64,000 nt of DNA from Tabrizicola aquatica (GTDB lineage Bacteria > Pseudomonadota > Alphaproteobacteria > Rhodobacterales > Rhodobacteraceae): NCBI RefSeq assembly GCF_002900975.1, contig NZ_PJON01000006.1, positions 1 to 64,000 on the forward strand, given 5' to 3'. Below, piece by piece: positions 51,038 through 59,522 of this stretch. The translations under genes were made by a program, and so were the position numbers. Numbering within the stretch: position 1 is the first letter of the stretch; each line of letters begins with the position of its first letter. Below the pieces are notes generated by a model. That model ran no database searches and was not told the DNA's origin. It was given only the letters and a program-made list of their open reading frames with translations.

Positions 51038-52114
51038 TCACTCATCGTATGTCACCACGACCTTGTCGGTCAGCGGGAAGCTTTGGCAGGACAGGACGTA
51101 ACCGGCCCGCACCTCGTAATCCTCAAGCGCGTGGTTGGTGTGCATCTCGACTTCGCCCTCCAGCACCTTGCAGCGGCAGGTCGAACAGACGCCGGCCTTG
51201 CAGGAATAGGGCGCGTCCAGCGCGTTCTCGATGGCGGCGTCCAGGATGCTTTGGCCCGCGCGCGGCATGGCGAAGCTGCGGGTGGTGCCGTCCAGCGTCA
51301 CCGTCGCGGCGGTGGAGTTGCCAGCCGTCAGGTCGGCCTTCGACACCGGCTTGGCCTTGGCACGGCCCGGCTGTCCACTGGCGAACAACTCGAACTTGAT
51401 CTGGGCGTCGGTCAGGCCGTGGTCGCGCAAGCTGGCGGCGATGGCCAGCATCATCGGTTCCGGTCCGCAGATGAAGGCGGTATCGACGGACTTGGGGTCG
51501 ATCCAGCCGGTGAAGAGGGCCTTCATCTTGTCGGCATCGACACGACCGGTGAAAAGGTCGATATCCTGCGCCTCGGTCTCCAGCACATGGATCACAGAGA
51601 AGCGGCCAAGGTAGGTATTTTTCAGATCCTCAAGATCCTCGCGGAACATGATCGAATTGATCGCCCGGTTGGCATAGACCAGCGTGAAGCGCGAATTGGG
51701 TTCATCGGCCAGCACGGTCTTGATGATCGACAGGACCGGGGTGATCCCCGACCCACCGGCGAAGCCCAGGTAGTGCTTTTCGGCGCTGGCATCTACGGGC
51801 GTAAAGAACTTGCCCATCGGGGGCATCGCCTCGATCTCGTCGCCCGGCGCAAGGTTCTCGTTCGCCCAGGTGCTAAACGCACCGCCATCGACCCGTTTGA
51901 TCCCGACCTGCAGCACGCCCTCATGCTTGCCGGCACAGATCGAGTAGGACCGGCGCAGCTCCTCGCCATCAAAGGCGCGGCGGAAGGTCAGGTATTGGCC
52001 TTGGGTGAAGTCAAAGAGTGCGCGGTCCTCGTCGCGCGGGGCAAGGGTCACAACCACGGCGTCGCGGGTTTCGCGGCGGACCTCGGTGACCTTCAGCGGA
52101 TGAAAGCGAGACAT
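51038..52114 (-). CDS. paaE: Phenylacetyl-CoA epoxidase subunit PaaE (reductase)
   Basis: The 358-residue reductase has an FAD domain (LRRSYSICAG), an NAD(P)H domain (GFAGGSGITPVLSIIK, FICGPEPMM) and a C-terminal plant-type 2Fe-2S ferredoxin with ligands in CKAGVCSTCRCKV and a later CQSF. It passes electrons from NADPH to the PaaABCD oxygenase. Two ATGs are adjacent; the second (52114) is better spaced from GGGAGG. Confidence 0.96.
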   Translation of the reverse strand: MSRFHPLKVTEVRRETRDAVVVTLAPRDEDRALFDFTQGQYLTFRRAFDGEELRRSYSICAGKHEGVLQVGIKRVDGGAFSTWANENLAPGDEIEAMPPMGKFFTPVDASAEKHYLGFAGGSGITPVLSIIKTVLADEPNSRFTLVYANRAINSIMFREDLEDLKNTYLGRFSVIHVLETEAQDIDLFTGRVDADKMKALFTGWIDPKSVDTAFICGPEPMMLAIAASLRDHGLTDAQIKFELFASGQPGRAKAKPVSKADLTAGNSTAATVTLDGTTRSFAMPRAGQSILDAAIENALDAPYSCKAGVCSTCRCKVLEGEVEMHTNHALEDYEVRAGYVLSCQSFPLTDKVVVTYDE

Positions 52115-52139
52115 CATGTCCTCCCGTTCGGGCGCATCG

Positions 52140-52664
52140 TCAGATGCATTTGAAGTAGTCGAAGGGTTCCAGGCAGTCGGTGCAGCGGTAACTGGCCTTG
52201 CAGGGGGTCGAGCCGAACTGGCTGACCTTCTCGGTCTTGGTCGACCCGCAGCGCGGGCAGGCGATCACCAGGTTCGAGGTTCCGGCCAGCCGGGCCACGC
52301 GGCCCGCCAGCCGCCCGTCGGCGGCAGTGCCGTCGATGGGCGGAGCGATGCCGTAGGCGCGCAGCTTTTCGCGGCCTTCGGCGGTGATCCAGTCCGTGGT
52401 CCAGGGCGGCGAAAGCTGGCGTTCAAGGCGCAGCTTTTCGATCCCCTTGGCCCGCAGCGCGGCCTCGATATCCAGGTTGATCACGCTGGTCGCGGGGCAG
52501 CCGGAATAGGTGGGCGTGACCGTGACGACCAGAGTGTCATCCTGCCAGGCCACGTCCCGGATGATGCCCAGATCGGTCAGGCTGATCACCGGGATTTCCG
52601 GGTCCGGCACCTGGGCCAGCCAGTGCCGCACCATCTGGATATCGGGACGCACCGCGCTGCTCAT
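52140..52664 (-). CDS. paaD: Phenylacetyl-CoA epoxidase subunit PaaD
   Basis: The 174-residue protein has an MIP18/DUF59 domain (VPDPEIPVISLTDLGIIRDV, TPTYSGCPATSVINLDIEAAL) and a C-terminal zinc-type Cys cluster (CPRCGSTKTEKVSQFGSTPCKASYRC and CLEPF). PaaD is needed for maturation of the epoxidase metal centres. Spacing to paaC is 4 bases. Confidence 0.95.
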   Translation of the reverse strand: MSSAVRPDIQMVRHWLAQVPDPEIPVISLTDLGIIRDVAWQDDTLVVTVTPTYSGCPATSVINLDIEAALRAKGIEKLRLERQLSPPWTTDWITAEGREKLRAYGIAPPIDGTAADGRLAGRVARLAGTSNLVIACPRCGSTKTEKVSQFGSTPCKASYRCTDCLEPFDYFKCI

Positions 52665-52668
52665 GGCT

Positions 52669-53508
52669 TTACCAGGTGCCGCCGGGATAGGCGCGCTGCA
52701 GGAACTGCATGTCGGCCAGGATGAAGCCCAGGGCCTCGGTGTGCCGACCTTGCTTGCCGCCCTTGTGCTGGAAGGTACCGTCGGGCAGGACCAGCGTCGC
52801 CTCGGCCAATACTTCCGAGATGGTGCGATCCCATGCAGCTTTCAGGCTTTCCGGTGCGGGGGCGATCCCGGCGTCAGCCATCGCCTGATCGACTGCGTCG
52901 CCCAGGAAAAGCTCACCCGTGTAGGGCCATAGAACGTTCAGCGACTTCTGCATCCGGGCGCGGCTTTCGTCGGTCCCGTCGCCGAGACGGATCACCAGAT
53001 CGGCCGAGCGTTCCAGGTGGTAGGCCACTTCCTTCGCCGCCTTCGCCGCGATTTCGGCCACGCGCTTGTCCGAGGACGCTTGCAGCGCGCGCAGCATTTC
53101 CATGTGCCAGACATCGAACAGGAACTGGCGCATCAGCGTCTGGCCAAAGTCGCCGTTCGGACGTTCGACCAGCAACACGTTGCGGAACTGGGCCGCGTCG
53201 CGCAGGTAGGCGAGGTTGTCGGCGGTGCGGCCCTTGCCCTCGACCTCACCGGCCAGGCCCAGCCACAGCTGGGTCTGCCCGATCAGGTCCAGCGCGGTGT
53301 TGGCCAGCGCGATGTCCTCTTCCAGCACGGGGGAATGCCCGCACCATTCCGATACGCGGTGGCCGAGGATGAGGCAATTGTCGCCCATCCGGCAAAGCCA
53401 ATCGACGAAGGCATCCGCAGGGGCCGCGCCCTTGGCGGCAATCGTGCGGATGCCGGGCGCGCGCGCCAGGTCCGCATCGGCGGTCATCACATCGGTCAGC
53501 GACGGCAT
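52669..53508 (-). CDS. paaC: Phenylacetyl-CoA epoxidase subunit PaaC
   Basis: The 279-residue ferritin-like structural subunit has DNCLILGHRVSEWCGHSPVLEEDIALANTALDLIGQ, FRNVLLVERPNGDFGQTLMRQFLFD and KEVAYHLERSADLVIRLGDGT. It pairs with PaaA and lacks an active diiron site in characterised systems. ATG 53508 shares a base with the paaB stop (TGATG); a GTG at 53511 is the alternative. Confidence 0.95.
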   Translation of the reverse strand: MPSLTDVMTADADLARAPGIRTIAAKGAAPADAFVDWLCRMGDNCLILGHRVSEWCGHSPVLEEDIALANTALDLIGQTQLWLGLAGEVEGKGRTADNLAYLRDAAQFRNVLLVERPNGDFGQTLMRQFLFDVWHMEMLRALQASSDKRVAEIAAKAAKEVAYHLERSADLVIRLGDGTDESRARMQKSLNVLWPYTGELFLGDAVDQAMADAGIAPAPESLKAAWDRTISEVLAEATLVLPDGTFQHKGGKQGRHTEALGFILADMQFLQRAYPGGTW

Positions 53509-53792
53509 CACATATGCCCCACTTCAGCGGGGATGTCGAAGAAGGTCGGGTGGCGGTAGACCTTGGAGTTCGAAGGCTCGAACAGCGGGCCCTTGTCAGA
53601 CGGGGCCGAGGCGGTGATCTCGTTCGACTTCACGACCCAGATCGACACGCCCTCATTGCGGCGGGTGTAGACGTCGCGGGCGTTGCAGATCGCCATTTCG
53701 GCGTCGGACGCGTGCAGGCTGCCGACATGGCGGTGGTTCAGGCCATGTTGGCCGCGGATGAAGACTTCCCACAGGGGCCATTCGCTGGACAT
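53508..53792 (-). CDS. paaB: Phenylacetyl-CoA epoxidase subunit PaaB
   Basis: The 94-residue protein has WPLWEVFIRGQHGLNHRHVGSLHASDAEMAICNARDVYTRRNEGVSIWVVK, the conserved PaaB core (identified by VFIRGQ and HVGSLHA). PaaB bridges PaaAC heterodimers. The start follows GGGAGGAGAAACCG. A GC hairpin lies in the gap after paaA. Confidence 0.95.
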   Translation of the reverse strand: MSSEWPLWEVFIRGQHGLNHRHVGSLHASDAEMAICNARDVYTRRNEGVSIWVVKSNEITASAPSDKGPLFEPSNSKVYRHPTFFDIPAEVGHM

Positions 53793-53828
53793 CGGTTTCT
53801 CCTCCCGGATTGGGATTGGGGTGCCTGT

Positions 53829-53849
53829 GGGCGGGCGATTCGCCCGCCC
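53829..53849. other. Intercistronic GC hairpin between paaA and paaB
   Basis: GGGCGGGCG and CGCCCGCCC form a perfect 9-bp stem with a 3-base loop, 8 bases after the paaA stop. The minus-strand tail is not T-rich, so mRNA stabilisation or partial termination is more likely than a full stop. Confidence 0.7.
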
Positions 53850-53857
53850 GGTTTCGG

Positions 53858-54859
53858 TTACTCGGCGGCCAGACGGGCGGCGGCGCGGCGGGCGTCCTGC
53901 TTCTTGGCGTGGGCCATCAGCCCGTCGCGGAACCAGGCGCCGTCTTCCCAGGCGGTGACCCGGGCCTCCAGACGCTCGGCATTGCAGGGGCCGTTGCCGG
54001 CGATCACCTCGAAGAATTCGTCCCAGTCGGGCTCGCTGAAGTCGTGGCCGCCCTTCTCCTCGTTCCACTTCAGGTTCGGGTCGGGGATGGTCAGGCCCAG
54101 GTATTTGGCCTGCGGGACGGTCTGGTCGACGAACTTCTGGCGAAGCTCGTCGTTGGTGTTGATCTTGATCTTCCACTGCATCGACTGCGCCGAGTGGACC
54201 GAGTCCTTGTCCGACGGCCCGAACATCATCAGCGCCGGATACCAGAAGCGGTTCATCGCATCCTGCGCCATGTCCTTCTGCTCGGGCGTGCCCTGCAGGC
54301 ACATCTTCAGAAGGATGTCGTAGCCCTGGCGCTGGTGGAACGACTCTTCCTTGCAGATGCGGATCATCGCGCGGCTATAGGGACCGTACGAGGTCTTTTG
54401 CAGCTGCACCTGGTTCATGATCGCCGCGCCATCGACCAGCCAGCCGACGGTGCCGATGTCGGCCCAGTTCAGTGTCGGATAGTTGAAGATCGAGGAATAC
54501 TTCATCTTGCCGCTGTGCAGAGCCGCCAGCAGCTCATCCCGGCTGACGCCCAGCGTCTCGGCAGCGGAATAGAGGTAAAGGCCATGCCCCGCCTCGTCCT
54601 GTACCTTGGCCAGAAGGATCGCCTTGCGCTCCAGCGTCGGCGCGCGGGTGATCCAGTTGCCCTCGGGCAGCTGGCCGACGATTTCGCTGTGCGCGTGCTG
54701 GCCGATCTGGCGGATCAGGGTCTTGCGATAGCCTTCCGGCATCCATTCCTTCGGCTCGATCTTCTCGCCCCGGTCGATGCGGTCCTGGAAGGCGCGTTCC
54801 TGGTCCGACATCTCCTCGCGGGATTTGGCGCCTTCGGCCTTGACCATCTGTGCATACAT
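53858..54859 (-). CDS. paaA: Phenylacetyl-CoA epoxidase catalytic subunit PaaA
   Basis: The 333-residue diiron protein has [46 protein letters not shown] (ExxH), and [17 protein letters not shown], providing the iron ligands. It inserts oxygen into the ring of phenylacetyl-CoA to form the 1,2-epoxide. ATG 54859 follows GGGAGGACACGTCC, 14 bases after paaJ. It heads the epoxidase genes within the paaJ-paaABCDE-x-paaZ-paaY unit. Confidence 0.97.
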   Translation of the reverse strand: MYAQMVKAEGAKSREEMSDQERAFQDRIDRGEKIEPKEWMPEGYRKTLIRQIGQHAHSEIVGQLPEGNWITRAPTLERKAILLAKVQDEAGHGLYLYSAAETLGVSRDELLAALHSGKMKYSSIFNYPTLNWADIGTVGWLVDGAAIMNQVQLQKTSYGPYSRAMIRICKEESFHQRQGYDILLKMCLQGTPEQKDMAQDAMNRFWYPALMMFGPSDKDSVHSAQSMQWKIKINTNDELRQKFVDQTVPQAKYLGLTIPDPNLKWNEEKGGHDFSEPDWDEFFEVIAGNGPCNAERLEARVTAWEDGAWFRDGLMAHAKKQDARRAAARLAAE

Positions 54860-54873
54860 GGACGTGTCCTCCC

Positions 54874-56079
54874 TCAGACTTTTTCGATGATGATGGCGAT
54901 GCCCTGGCCCACACCGATGCACATGGTGCAAAGCGCATAGCGGCCGCCGGTGCGGTGCAGCTGGTACATCGCGGTGGTGATCAGACGCGCGCCCGACATG
55001 CCCAGCGGGTGGCCCATCGCGATCGCACCGCCGTTCGCGTTCACATGGGCCGCGTCGTCCGGCAGGCCGAGGTCGCGCAGCACGGCCAGAGCCTGCGCGG
55101 CGAAAGCCTCGTTCAGCTCGATCACGTCCATCTGGTCCAGCGTCATGCCGGCCCGGGCCAGCACTTTGCGGACCGCAGGCGCCGGGCCGACGCCCATGAT
55201 CCGGGGCTCCACCCCCGCCGCCGCCATGGCCACGACCCGTGCCTTGGGCGTCAGGCCCTGGGCGCGCGCCGCCTCGGCCGACAGTACCGCCAGCGCCGCC
55301 GCCCCGTCGTTCACGCCAGAGGCATTGCCCGCCGTGACCGAGAGGTCCGGGCCGTTCACACCGCGCAGTTTCGCAAGCTGCTCCAGCGTGGTCGAAGGGC
55401 GCGGGTGTTCGTCGGTGTCGATGACCAGCGGATCGCCCTTCTTCTGGGGAATGATCACCGGGACGATCTCGTCCCGGAAGATCCCCGCAGCCTGCGCTGC
55501 CGCCCAACGCTGCTGGCTGCGAATGGCAAAGGCGTCCTGGTCGGCGCGGCTGATGTTGTAGTCCGCCGCCACGTTGTCGGCGGTTTCCGGCATCGAGTGG
55601 GTGCCGTAGATCTTCTTCATCGCCGGGTTCGGGAAGCGCCAGCCGATGGTCGTGTCATAGACCGCGTTCGACCGCGAAAAGGCCGTGTCGGCCTTTGGCA
55701 TGACGAAGGGCGCGCGGCTCATGCTTTCGACGCCACCTGCGATGACAAAATCGCAGTCCCCGGCCTTGATCGCCCGCGCGGCCATGCCGACTGCATCCAT
55801 GCCCGACCCGCAAAGGCGGTTGACGGTGGTCCCAGGCACGCCAATCGGCATCCCGGCCAAAAGGACGGCCATCCGGCCGACGTTGCGGTTGTCCTCGCCC
55901 GCCTGGTTGGCGCAGCCGTAGATCAGATCATCGACCGCCGACCAATCCACGCCGGGATTGCGCGCCATCAGGGCCTTGAGCGGCTCGGCTGCCAGATCGT
56001 CGGCGCGCACCTGCGCCAAGGCCCCGCCATAACGCCCTACCGGCGTCCTGACCGCATCGCAAATGAAGGCGTCGCGCAT
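54874..56079 (-). CDS. paaJ: 3-oxoadipyl-CoA / 3-oxo-5,6-dehydrosuberyl-CoA thiolase
   Basis: The 401-residue thiolase has the acyl-binding nucleophile in [13 protein letters not shown] (Cys about 90), [30 protein letters not shown] and the C-terminal TMCIGVGQG. It begins [20 protein letters not shown], typical of PaaJ/PcaF. It releases acetyl-CoA twice in the pathway. Start 56079 follows CAGGAGCAAGG; an in-frame ATG at 56118 lacks such a site. It heads the long minus-strand operon behind operator 3. Confidence 0.95.
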   Translation of the reverse strand: MRDAFICDAVRTPVGRYGGALAQVRADDLAAEPLKALMARNPGVDWSAVDDLIYGCANQAGEDNRNVGRMAVLLAGMPIGVPGTTVNRLCGSGMDAVGMAARAIKAGDCDFVIAGGVESMSRAPFVMPKADTAFSRSNAVYDTTIGWRFPNPAMKKIYGTHSMPETADNVAADYNISRADQDAFAIRSQQRWAAAQAAGIFRDEIVPVIIPQKKGDPLVIDTDEHPRPSTTLEQLAKLRGVNGPDLSVTAGNASGVNDGAAALAVLSAEAARAQGLTPKARVVAMAAAGVEPRIMGVGPAPAVRKVLARAGMTLDQMDVIELNEAFAAQALAVLRDLGLPDDAAHVNANGGAIAMGHPLGMSGARLITTAMYQLHRTGGRYALCTMCIGVGQGIAIIIEKV

Positions 56080-56123
56080 CCTTGCTCCTGTTGTCTGCTG
56101 AGACCGGCGATTCCTCATTCGCC

Positions 56124-56135
56124 GACCGATCGGTC
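56124..56135. promoter_or_regulatory. Putative PaaR (TetR) operator 3, upstream of paaJ
   Basis: GACCGATCGGTC is a perfect 12-bp palindrome 45 bases before the paaJ start. On the minus strand it reads TTGACCGATCGGTCGG, so TTGACC may be the -35 hexamer. It lies between paaJ and the PaaX gene. Confidence 0.7.
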
Positions 56136-56238
56136 AACGTATAGCGCAGGAAACATCACAGAGGAAGCGAAATTTGCGAGCTGAGTGTAATGCTTTTGGC
56201 CAACTCCAGGCGAGTTGAGAAATCAAGGCTTTGGCAGG

Positions 56239-57066
56239 TCAGGTGGGGGGCAGCAGACCGGAACGCCGCCGCTGTGTCGCGTCGGTTTCGGCGGGAAGCA
56301 GGCCGTCGGTGCCTTCACATTGCGCGGCGATGTGGCGGTGGGCGGCGGGTGTCAGGCCCAGGTAAAGCCTGCGGAACAGCGCCCGCGCCTCGGCCCCGTT
56401 CCAGTCGGCGGGCAGATGCTCGGGCGGCAGGCGCGGGTCGCGCAAGAGGACCATCCGATAGGCGTGGACCAGCAGCAGTCGCGTCACCAGGGCATCGGGG
56501 TCGGACAGGGCAGAAGGATCGATCGCGCGGAAGAGCGCCATGAACAGGTCATAACCGTCGCGCAGCGCGGTAAGGTCCCAGAACCCGGCCAGGGGTTCGG
56601 CTGTCGTCACCGTTTCGGCATGGAACACCATCGCGCCGGGCTGCAGGGGCTGGTTACGATCGGGGCGGATGAAGACGGGGCCACCCATGTGGCCCATGCG
56701 CTGGCGCCGCGCATCCTCGGGTCGCAGGTCGGGATCGTGGATGATCTGCCAGCCGCGTGCCGGGCGGTCCGGGCCATACAGCAGGTCGGCCGCCTGCATG
56801 AAGGTGGCCACGGCACTGCTGCGCAGGCGGTAGAAGCTGCGGCGGCCGATCCGTTCGCCGGCCAGTTGCTCGGCCGCGACCAGCCGCGAGACGGCGGTGC
56901 GCACCAGGCTTTCACTGATCCCCACCTTGGCGCAAAGGTCGATCAGCGTGCCGGTCCAGAGAACCCCGCCGCGCGGCACCACGACATCGCCGTAGATTGT
57001 CACGATGAAGGCGGCAGCGTTCAGCCGCAGCTCTTGCGTGATGGTCGGGATCTGGTCCTTTGGCAC
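56239..57066 (-). CDS. paaX: PaaX-type (GntR-like) transcriptional repressor
   Basis: The 275-residue protein has a winged-helix N-domain (AAAFIVTIYGDVVVPRGG, GISESLVRTAVSRLVAAEQL, RIGRRSFYRL) and the PaaX central and C-terminal domains (GWQIIHDPDLR, LLLVHAYRMVLLRDPRLPPEHLPADWNG). E. coli PaaX represses paa operons and is released by phenylacetyl-CoA. It has the same direction as paaJ, with 160 bases between them. It coexists with the TetR regulator, so dual control is likely. Confidence 0.93.
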   Translation of the reverse strand: MPKDQIPTITQELRLNAAAFIVTIYGDVVVPRGGVLWTGTLIDLCAKVGISESLVRTAVSRLVAAEQLAGERIGRRSFYRLRSSAVATFMQAADLLYGPDRPARGWQIIHDPDLRPEDARRQRMGHMGGPVFIRPDRNQPLQPGAMVFHAETVTTAEPLAGFWDLTALRDGYDLFMALFRAIDPSALSDPDALVTRLLLVHAYRMVLLRDPRLPPEHLPADWNGAEARALFRRLYLGLTPAAHRHIAAQCEGTDGLLPAETDATQRRRSGLLPPT

Positions 57067-57137
57067 GGGGCGCGCGGTCCATGGGGTGGAGTCTGCCCGC
57101 AGGCCTAGGCCGATTGCGGGGTGGTCGGCAAGGGGCC

Positions 57138-57206
57138 GATTGACCGGATGTTGATTGACGGGGCCGATAGACGGGGGGCGATTGACGGGGGGCGATTGAC
57201 GGGGTC
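57138..57206. repeat. Five short iterated units (GATTGACGGGG-type) between paaX and azlC
   Basis: Units beginning GATTGACCGG, GATTGACGGGG, GATAGACGGGG, GATTGACGGGG and GATTGACGGGG start at 57138, 57153, 57166, 57180 and 57194, a spacing of 13-15 bases. The array lies 72-140 bases upstream of paaX. It could be a helical-phase-shifted operator array or simple slippage. Confidence 0.8.
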
Positions 57207-57262
57207 GGCTGGGCCTCCTAACCCTTGCAGCCGTGACGGCAGGCTGGGGAAGGGCCGCAAGG

Positions 57263-57961
57263 ATGAGCCACGCGCCCTTTACCTGGGACGGTTTCCGCCG
57301 TGGGGCGCGGGATGGTGTGCCGCTGGCTTTGTCGATCTTCGCCTATGGGTTGGGCTTTGGACTGGTCGCGGCGCAAGCGGGATTCGGTGTCGCCAAGGCG
57401 GTGACGACCAGTGCGGCGATCTACTCCGGCTCGGCCCAACTGGCGGCGGTGAACCTGCTGCAGACGGGGCAGGCGACGCTGCTGGCGCTGTTAGCGGCGA
57501 TCCTGGTGATCAATGCGCGGTATGTTCTGTTCGGCGCGGCCTTGCAGCCCTGGCTATGGCAAGCGGGGCCGCTGCGGTCCTATGGCAGCCTTCTTCTACT
57601 GGGTGACGCCAACTGGCTTCTGACCATGCGCCGGATCGCCGAGGGCGAGGAGGACCGCGCCTATCTGGCCGGGACGGGTGCGCCGATTGCGGTGGCCTGG
57701 CTGACTGGGACCGCCCTAGGGGCGGCGGCGGTCAGCGTCCTGCCCCGGCCCGAGGCGCTGGGGTTCGATCTGATGCTGCCGTGCTTTGCGGCCGCGATGA
57801 TGGCCGCCATGACGCGCAAACGGGCGGATCTGGTGCCGGTGGTGGTGGGCGCGGGGGCTGCACTGGTGACGGCACGGCTGGTCGGGCCGGCCGCGGCGGT
57901 GATTGCGGCAGGCGTTGCCGGCGGAGCGGTGGCGGCACTGATGCACCGGGGAGCGGAATGA
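57263..57961 (+). CDS. azlC: AzlC family branched-chain amino acid exporter subunit
   Basis: The 232-residue membrane protein has the AzlC motif RDGVPLALSIFAYGLGFGLVAAQ, SAAIYSGSAQLAAVNLL and INARYVLFGAALQPWL, with about six hydrophobic segments. With AzlD it exports branched-chain amino acids. ATG 57263 is used; the upstream GTG at 57233 is unlikely. It overlaps azlD by 4 bases. Confidence 0.92.
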   Translation: MSHAPFTWDGFRRGARDGVPLALSIFAYGLGFGLVAAQAGFGVAKAVTTSAAIYSGSAQLAAVNLLQTGQATLLALLAAILVINARYVLFGAALQPWLWQAGPLRSYGSLLLLGDANWLLTMRRIAEGEEDRAYLAGTGAPIAVAWLTGTALGAAAVSVLPRPEALGFDLMLPCFAAAMMAAMTRKRADLVPVVVGAGAALVTARLVGPAAAVIAAGVAGGAVAALMHRGAE

Positions 57962-58257
57962 CCGAGAGCTTTCCGCTTGCCCTGCTGGTGATGGCGGCCG
58001 CTGCGCTGCTGTGCCGGGTCGCGGGGTTCACGCTGATGCGGCTGGTCCCCGTCTCGCCCCGGCTGGAGGCGGCGCTGCGCGCGACGCCGCTGGCGGTGAT
58101 GGCCGGGATCGCGGCGCTGGCCGTTCAGGCGGGCGGCTTGGCCGAGGCTTTGGCGCTGGGCGCGGTCGTGGCGCTGACAGTGGTGCTGGGCAGCGACGTG
58201 GCTGCGGCGCTGCTGGGCGTGGTGATCGTGGCCGTTCTGCGCTGGCTGGGTGTCTAG
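57958..58257 (+). CDS. azlD: AzlD family branched-chain amino acid exporter subunit
   Basis: The 99-residue protein has about four hydrophobic segments and the AzlD core AAALLCRVAGFTLMRLVPVSPRLEAALRATPLAVMAGIAAL. Its ATG overlaps the azlC stop (ATGA). A strong hairpin follows 2 bases after its stop. Confidence 0.9.
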   Translation: MTESFPLALLVMAAAALLCRVAGFTLMRLVPVSPRLEAALRATPLAVMAGIAALAVQAGGLAEALALGAVVALTVVLGSDVAAALLGVVIVAVLRWLGV

Positions 58258-58259
58258 GG

Positions 58260-58284
58260 TAGGGTGGGGTTGAACCCCACCCTA
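58260..58284. terminator. Terminator hairpin between azlD and DUF1244 gene
   Basis: TAGGGTGGGG and CCCCACCCTA form a 10-bp perfect stem with a TTGAA loop. It starts 2 bases after the azlD stop and ends 15 bases before the convergent DUF1244 stop, so it can serve both. Confidence 0.7.
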
Positions 58285-58299
58285 CGCTGGGGCCAAGCG

Positions 58300-58614
58300 T
58301 CAGTCTTTCTTGCCAACGTTCTCGGCAAAGGCCTTTTGGAACGCGGCCTGCTTGCCGGCGTCCGCCTCGGTCTGGTGCTGCGCCACCCAGTCGGCATAGG
58401 GCATGCCGTAGACGATCTCGCGCGCGGCGTCCTTGGTCAGGTCGATCCCGCGCTCGGCCGCTGCTTCCTGATACCAGCGCGACAGGCAGTTGCGGCAAAA
58501 GCCGCCCAGGTTCATCAGGTCGATGTTCTGCACATCGGGGCGCTTTTCCATCAGGTGATGCACCAGCGCGCGAAAGCTTGCGGCCTCCAGTTCCAGCCGG
58601 GTCTGGTCGTCCAT
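58300..58614 (-). CDS. DUF1244 domain-containing protein
   Basis: The 104-residue protein has the family signature HHLMEKRPDVQNIDLMNLGGFCRNCLSRWYQEAA and IVYGMPYADW. The family is widespread in proteobacteria and its role is unknown; the FCRNCLS cysteines resemble a metal-binding knuckle. Its ATG is 1 base from the N-formylglutamate hydrolase stop. Confidence 0.9.
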   Translation of the reverse strand: MDDQTRLELEAASFRALVHHLMEKRPDVQNIDLMNLGGFCRNCLSRWYQEAAAERGIDLTKDAAREIVYGMPYADWVAQHQTEADAGKQAAFQKAFAENVGKKD

Positions 58615-58615
58615 G

Positions 58616-59344
58616 TCAAATCCCCTTCAGCACGTCGCACAGGATCGGCGCCAGCCGCGCGGCCCAATGGGCCTGTGCTTCCTCGGTTGCGACCAGGTCG
58701 TTCCTGATCTCTATAAGTGTGTTGTGCCGGCCCAGGCGCAAGGCGTGGCGGTCGATGGCATCGCCGGGCAGGTGGCCCGAATACGGCTCGTTGTCGCCGA
58801 TGGTAAGGTCGGTCTCTTGTGTCAGTCGTGCGATCAGCGGTTTCGAGAACCGCTCATCCAGGTGGCTGTACAGGACGCCGACATGCCAGGGCCGCGGCGC
58901 GCGCCCGCGCAGGCAGGGGGTGAAGGAGTGCAGCGCCACGATCACCCGGTCCGGCCGCAGCGCCGCAAGCCGGGCATAGGCGGCGTGATAGGGGCGGTAG
59001 AGGCGGTCGAGACGTTCCTCGATCCCGTCGGCCGTGATGTGGCGGTTGGCCGGGATGATCGTGCCGTCATACAGCTTCATCACCAGGGTCGGATCATCCT
59101 CGCCCCGGTTCGGATCGATCACCAGTCGGCTGAAGTCCGACAGGATCACCGGGCTGTCCAGCAGCCGCCCCAGGGTCAGCGCGACGCCGGCGGCGCCGAC
59201 GTCCCAGGCGATGTGGCGGGCCATATCCGCGGCCGGGATGCCCAAGCTGCCACCCGCCACCCAGTCCGGCACATGGTTCGAGGCATGGTCGCAGGTGACC
59301 AGCCAGCGGCCGGGGCGGTGCTCTCCGTCGATCGTGTAGGCCAA
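58616..59344 (-). CDS. N-formylglutamate amidohydrolase family protein
   Basis: The 242-residue protein has LVTCDHASNHVPDWVAGG, HIAWDVGAAGVALTLGRLLDSPVI, DFSRLVIDPNRGEDDPTLV and LHSFTPCLRGR, the metal-dependent FGase fold. Classical members complete histidine degradation via N-formylglutamate. No hut genes are nearby. The frame is open to 59557, but TTG 59344 is preferred because AGGGA precedes it and the conserved N-terminus begins there. Confidence 0.85.
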   Translation of the reverse strand: MAYTIDGEHRPGRWLVTCDHASNHVPDWVAGGSLGIPAADMARHIAWDVGAAGVALTLGRLLDSPVILSDFSRLVIDPNRGEDDPTLVMKLYDGTIIPANRHITADGIEERLDRLYRPYHAAYARLAALRPDRVIVALHSFTPCLRGRAPRPWHVGVLYSHLDERFSKPLIARLTQETDLTIGDNEPYSGHLPGDAIDRHALRLGRHNTLIEIRNDLVATEEAQAHWAARLAPILCDVLKGI

Positions 59345-59522
59345 GGGTGGGTCCCTGCAAAAGTGTCTGCCCGCCAGACTTATGACCCCTTTCGCCTCGA
59401 TGCCAGAGCATGGGTGGCGAAAGCCGATGCCCGAATGGCGAAACCGGCGTTGCGGCAGGCGCGGGATTGCGCCATAAGGCGGGCGGCCCACAATGAACCG
59501 AAATTTCAGCAGGAGGATGGCG

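Noticed and set aside
48718-51399. An 893-codon open frame on the + strand
   Set aside because: It is antisense to paaZ, the extra diiron-like gene and paaE, with no recognisable domain and biased composition.
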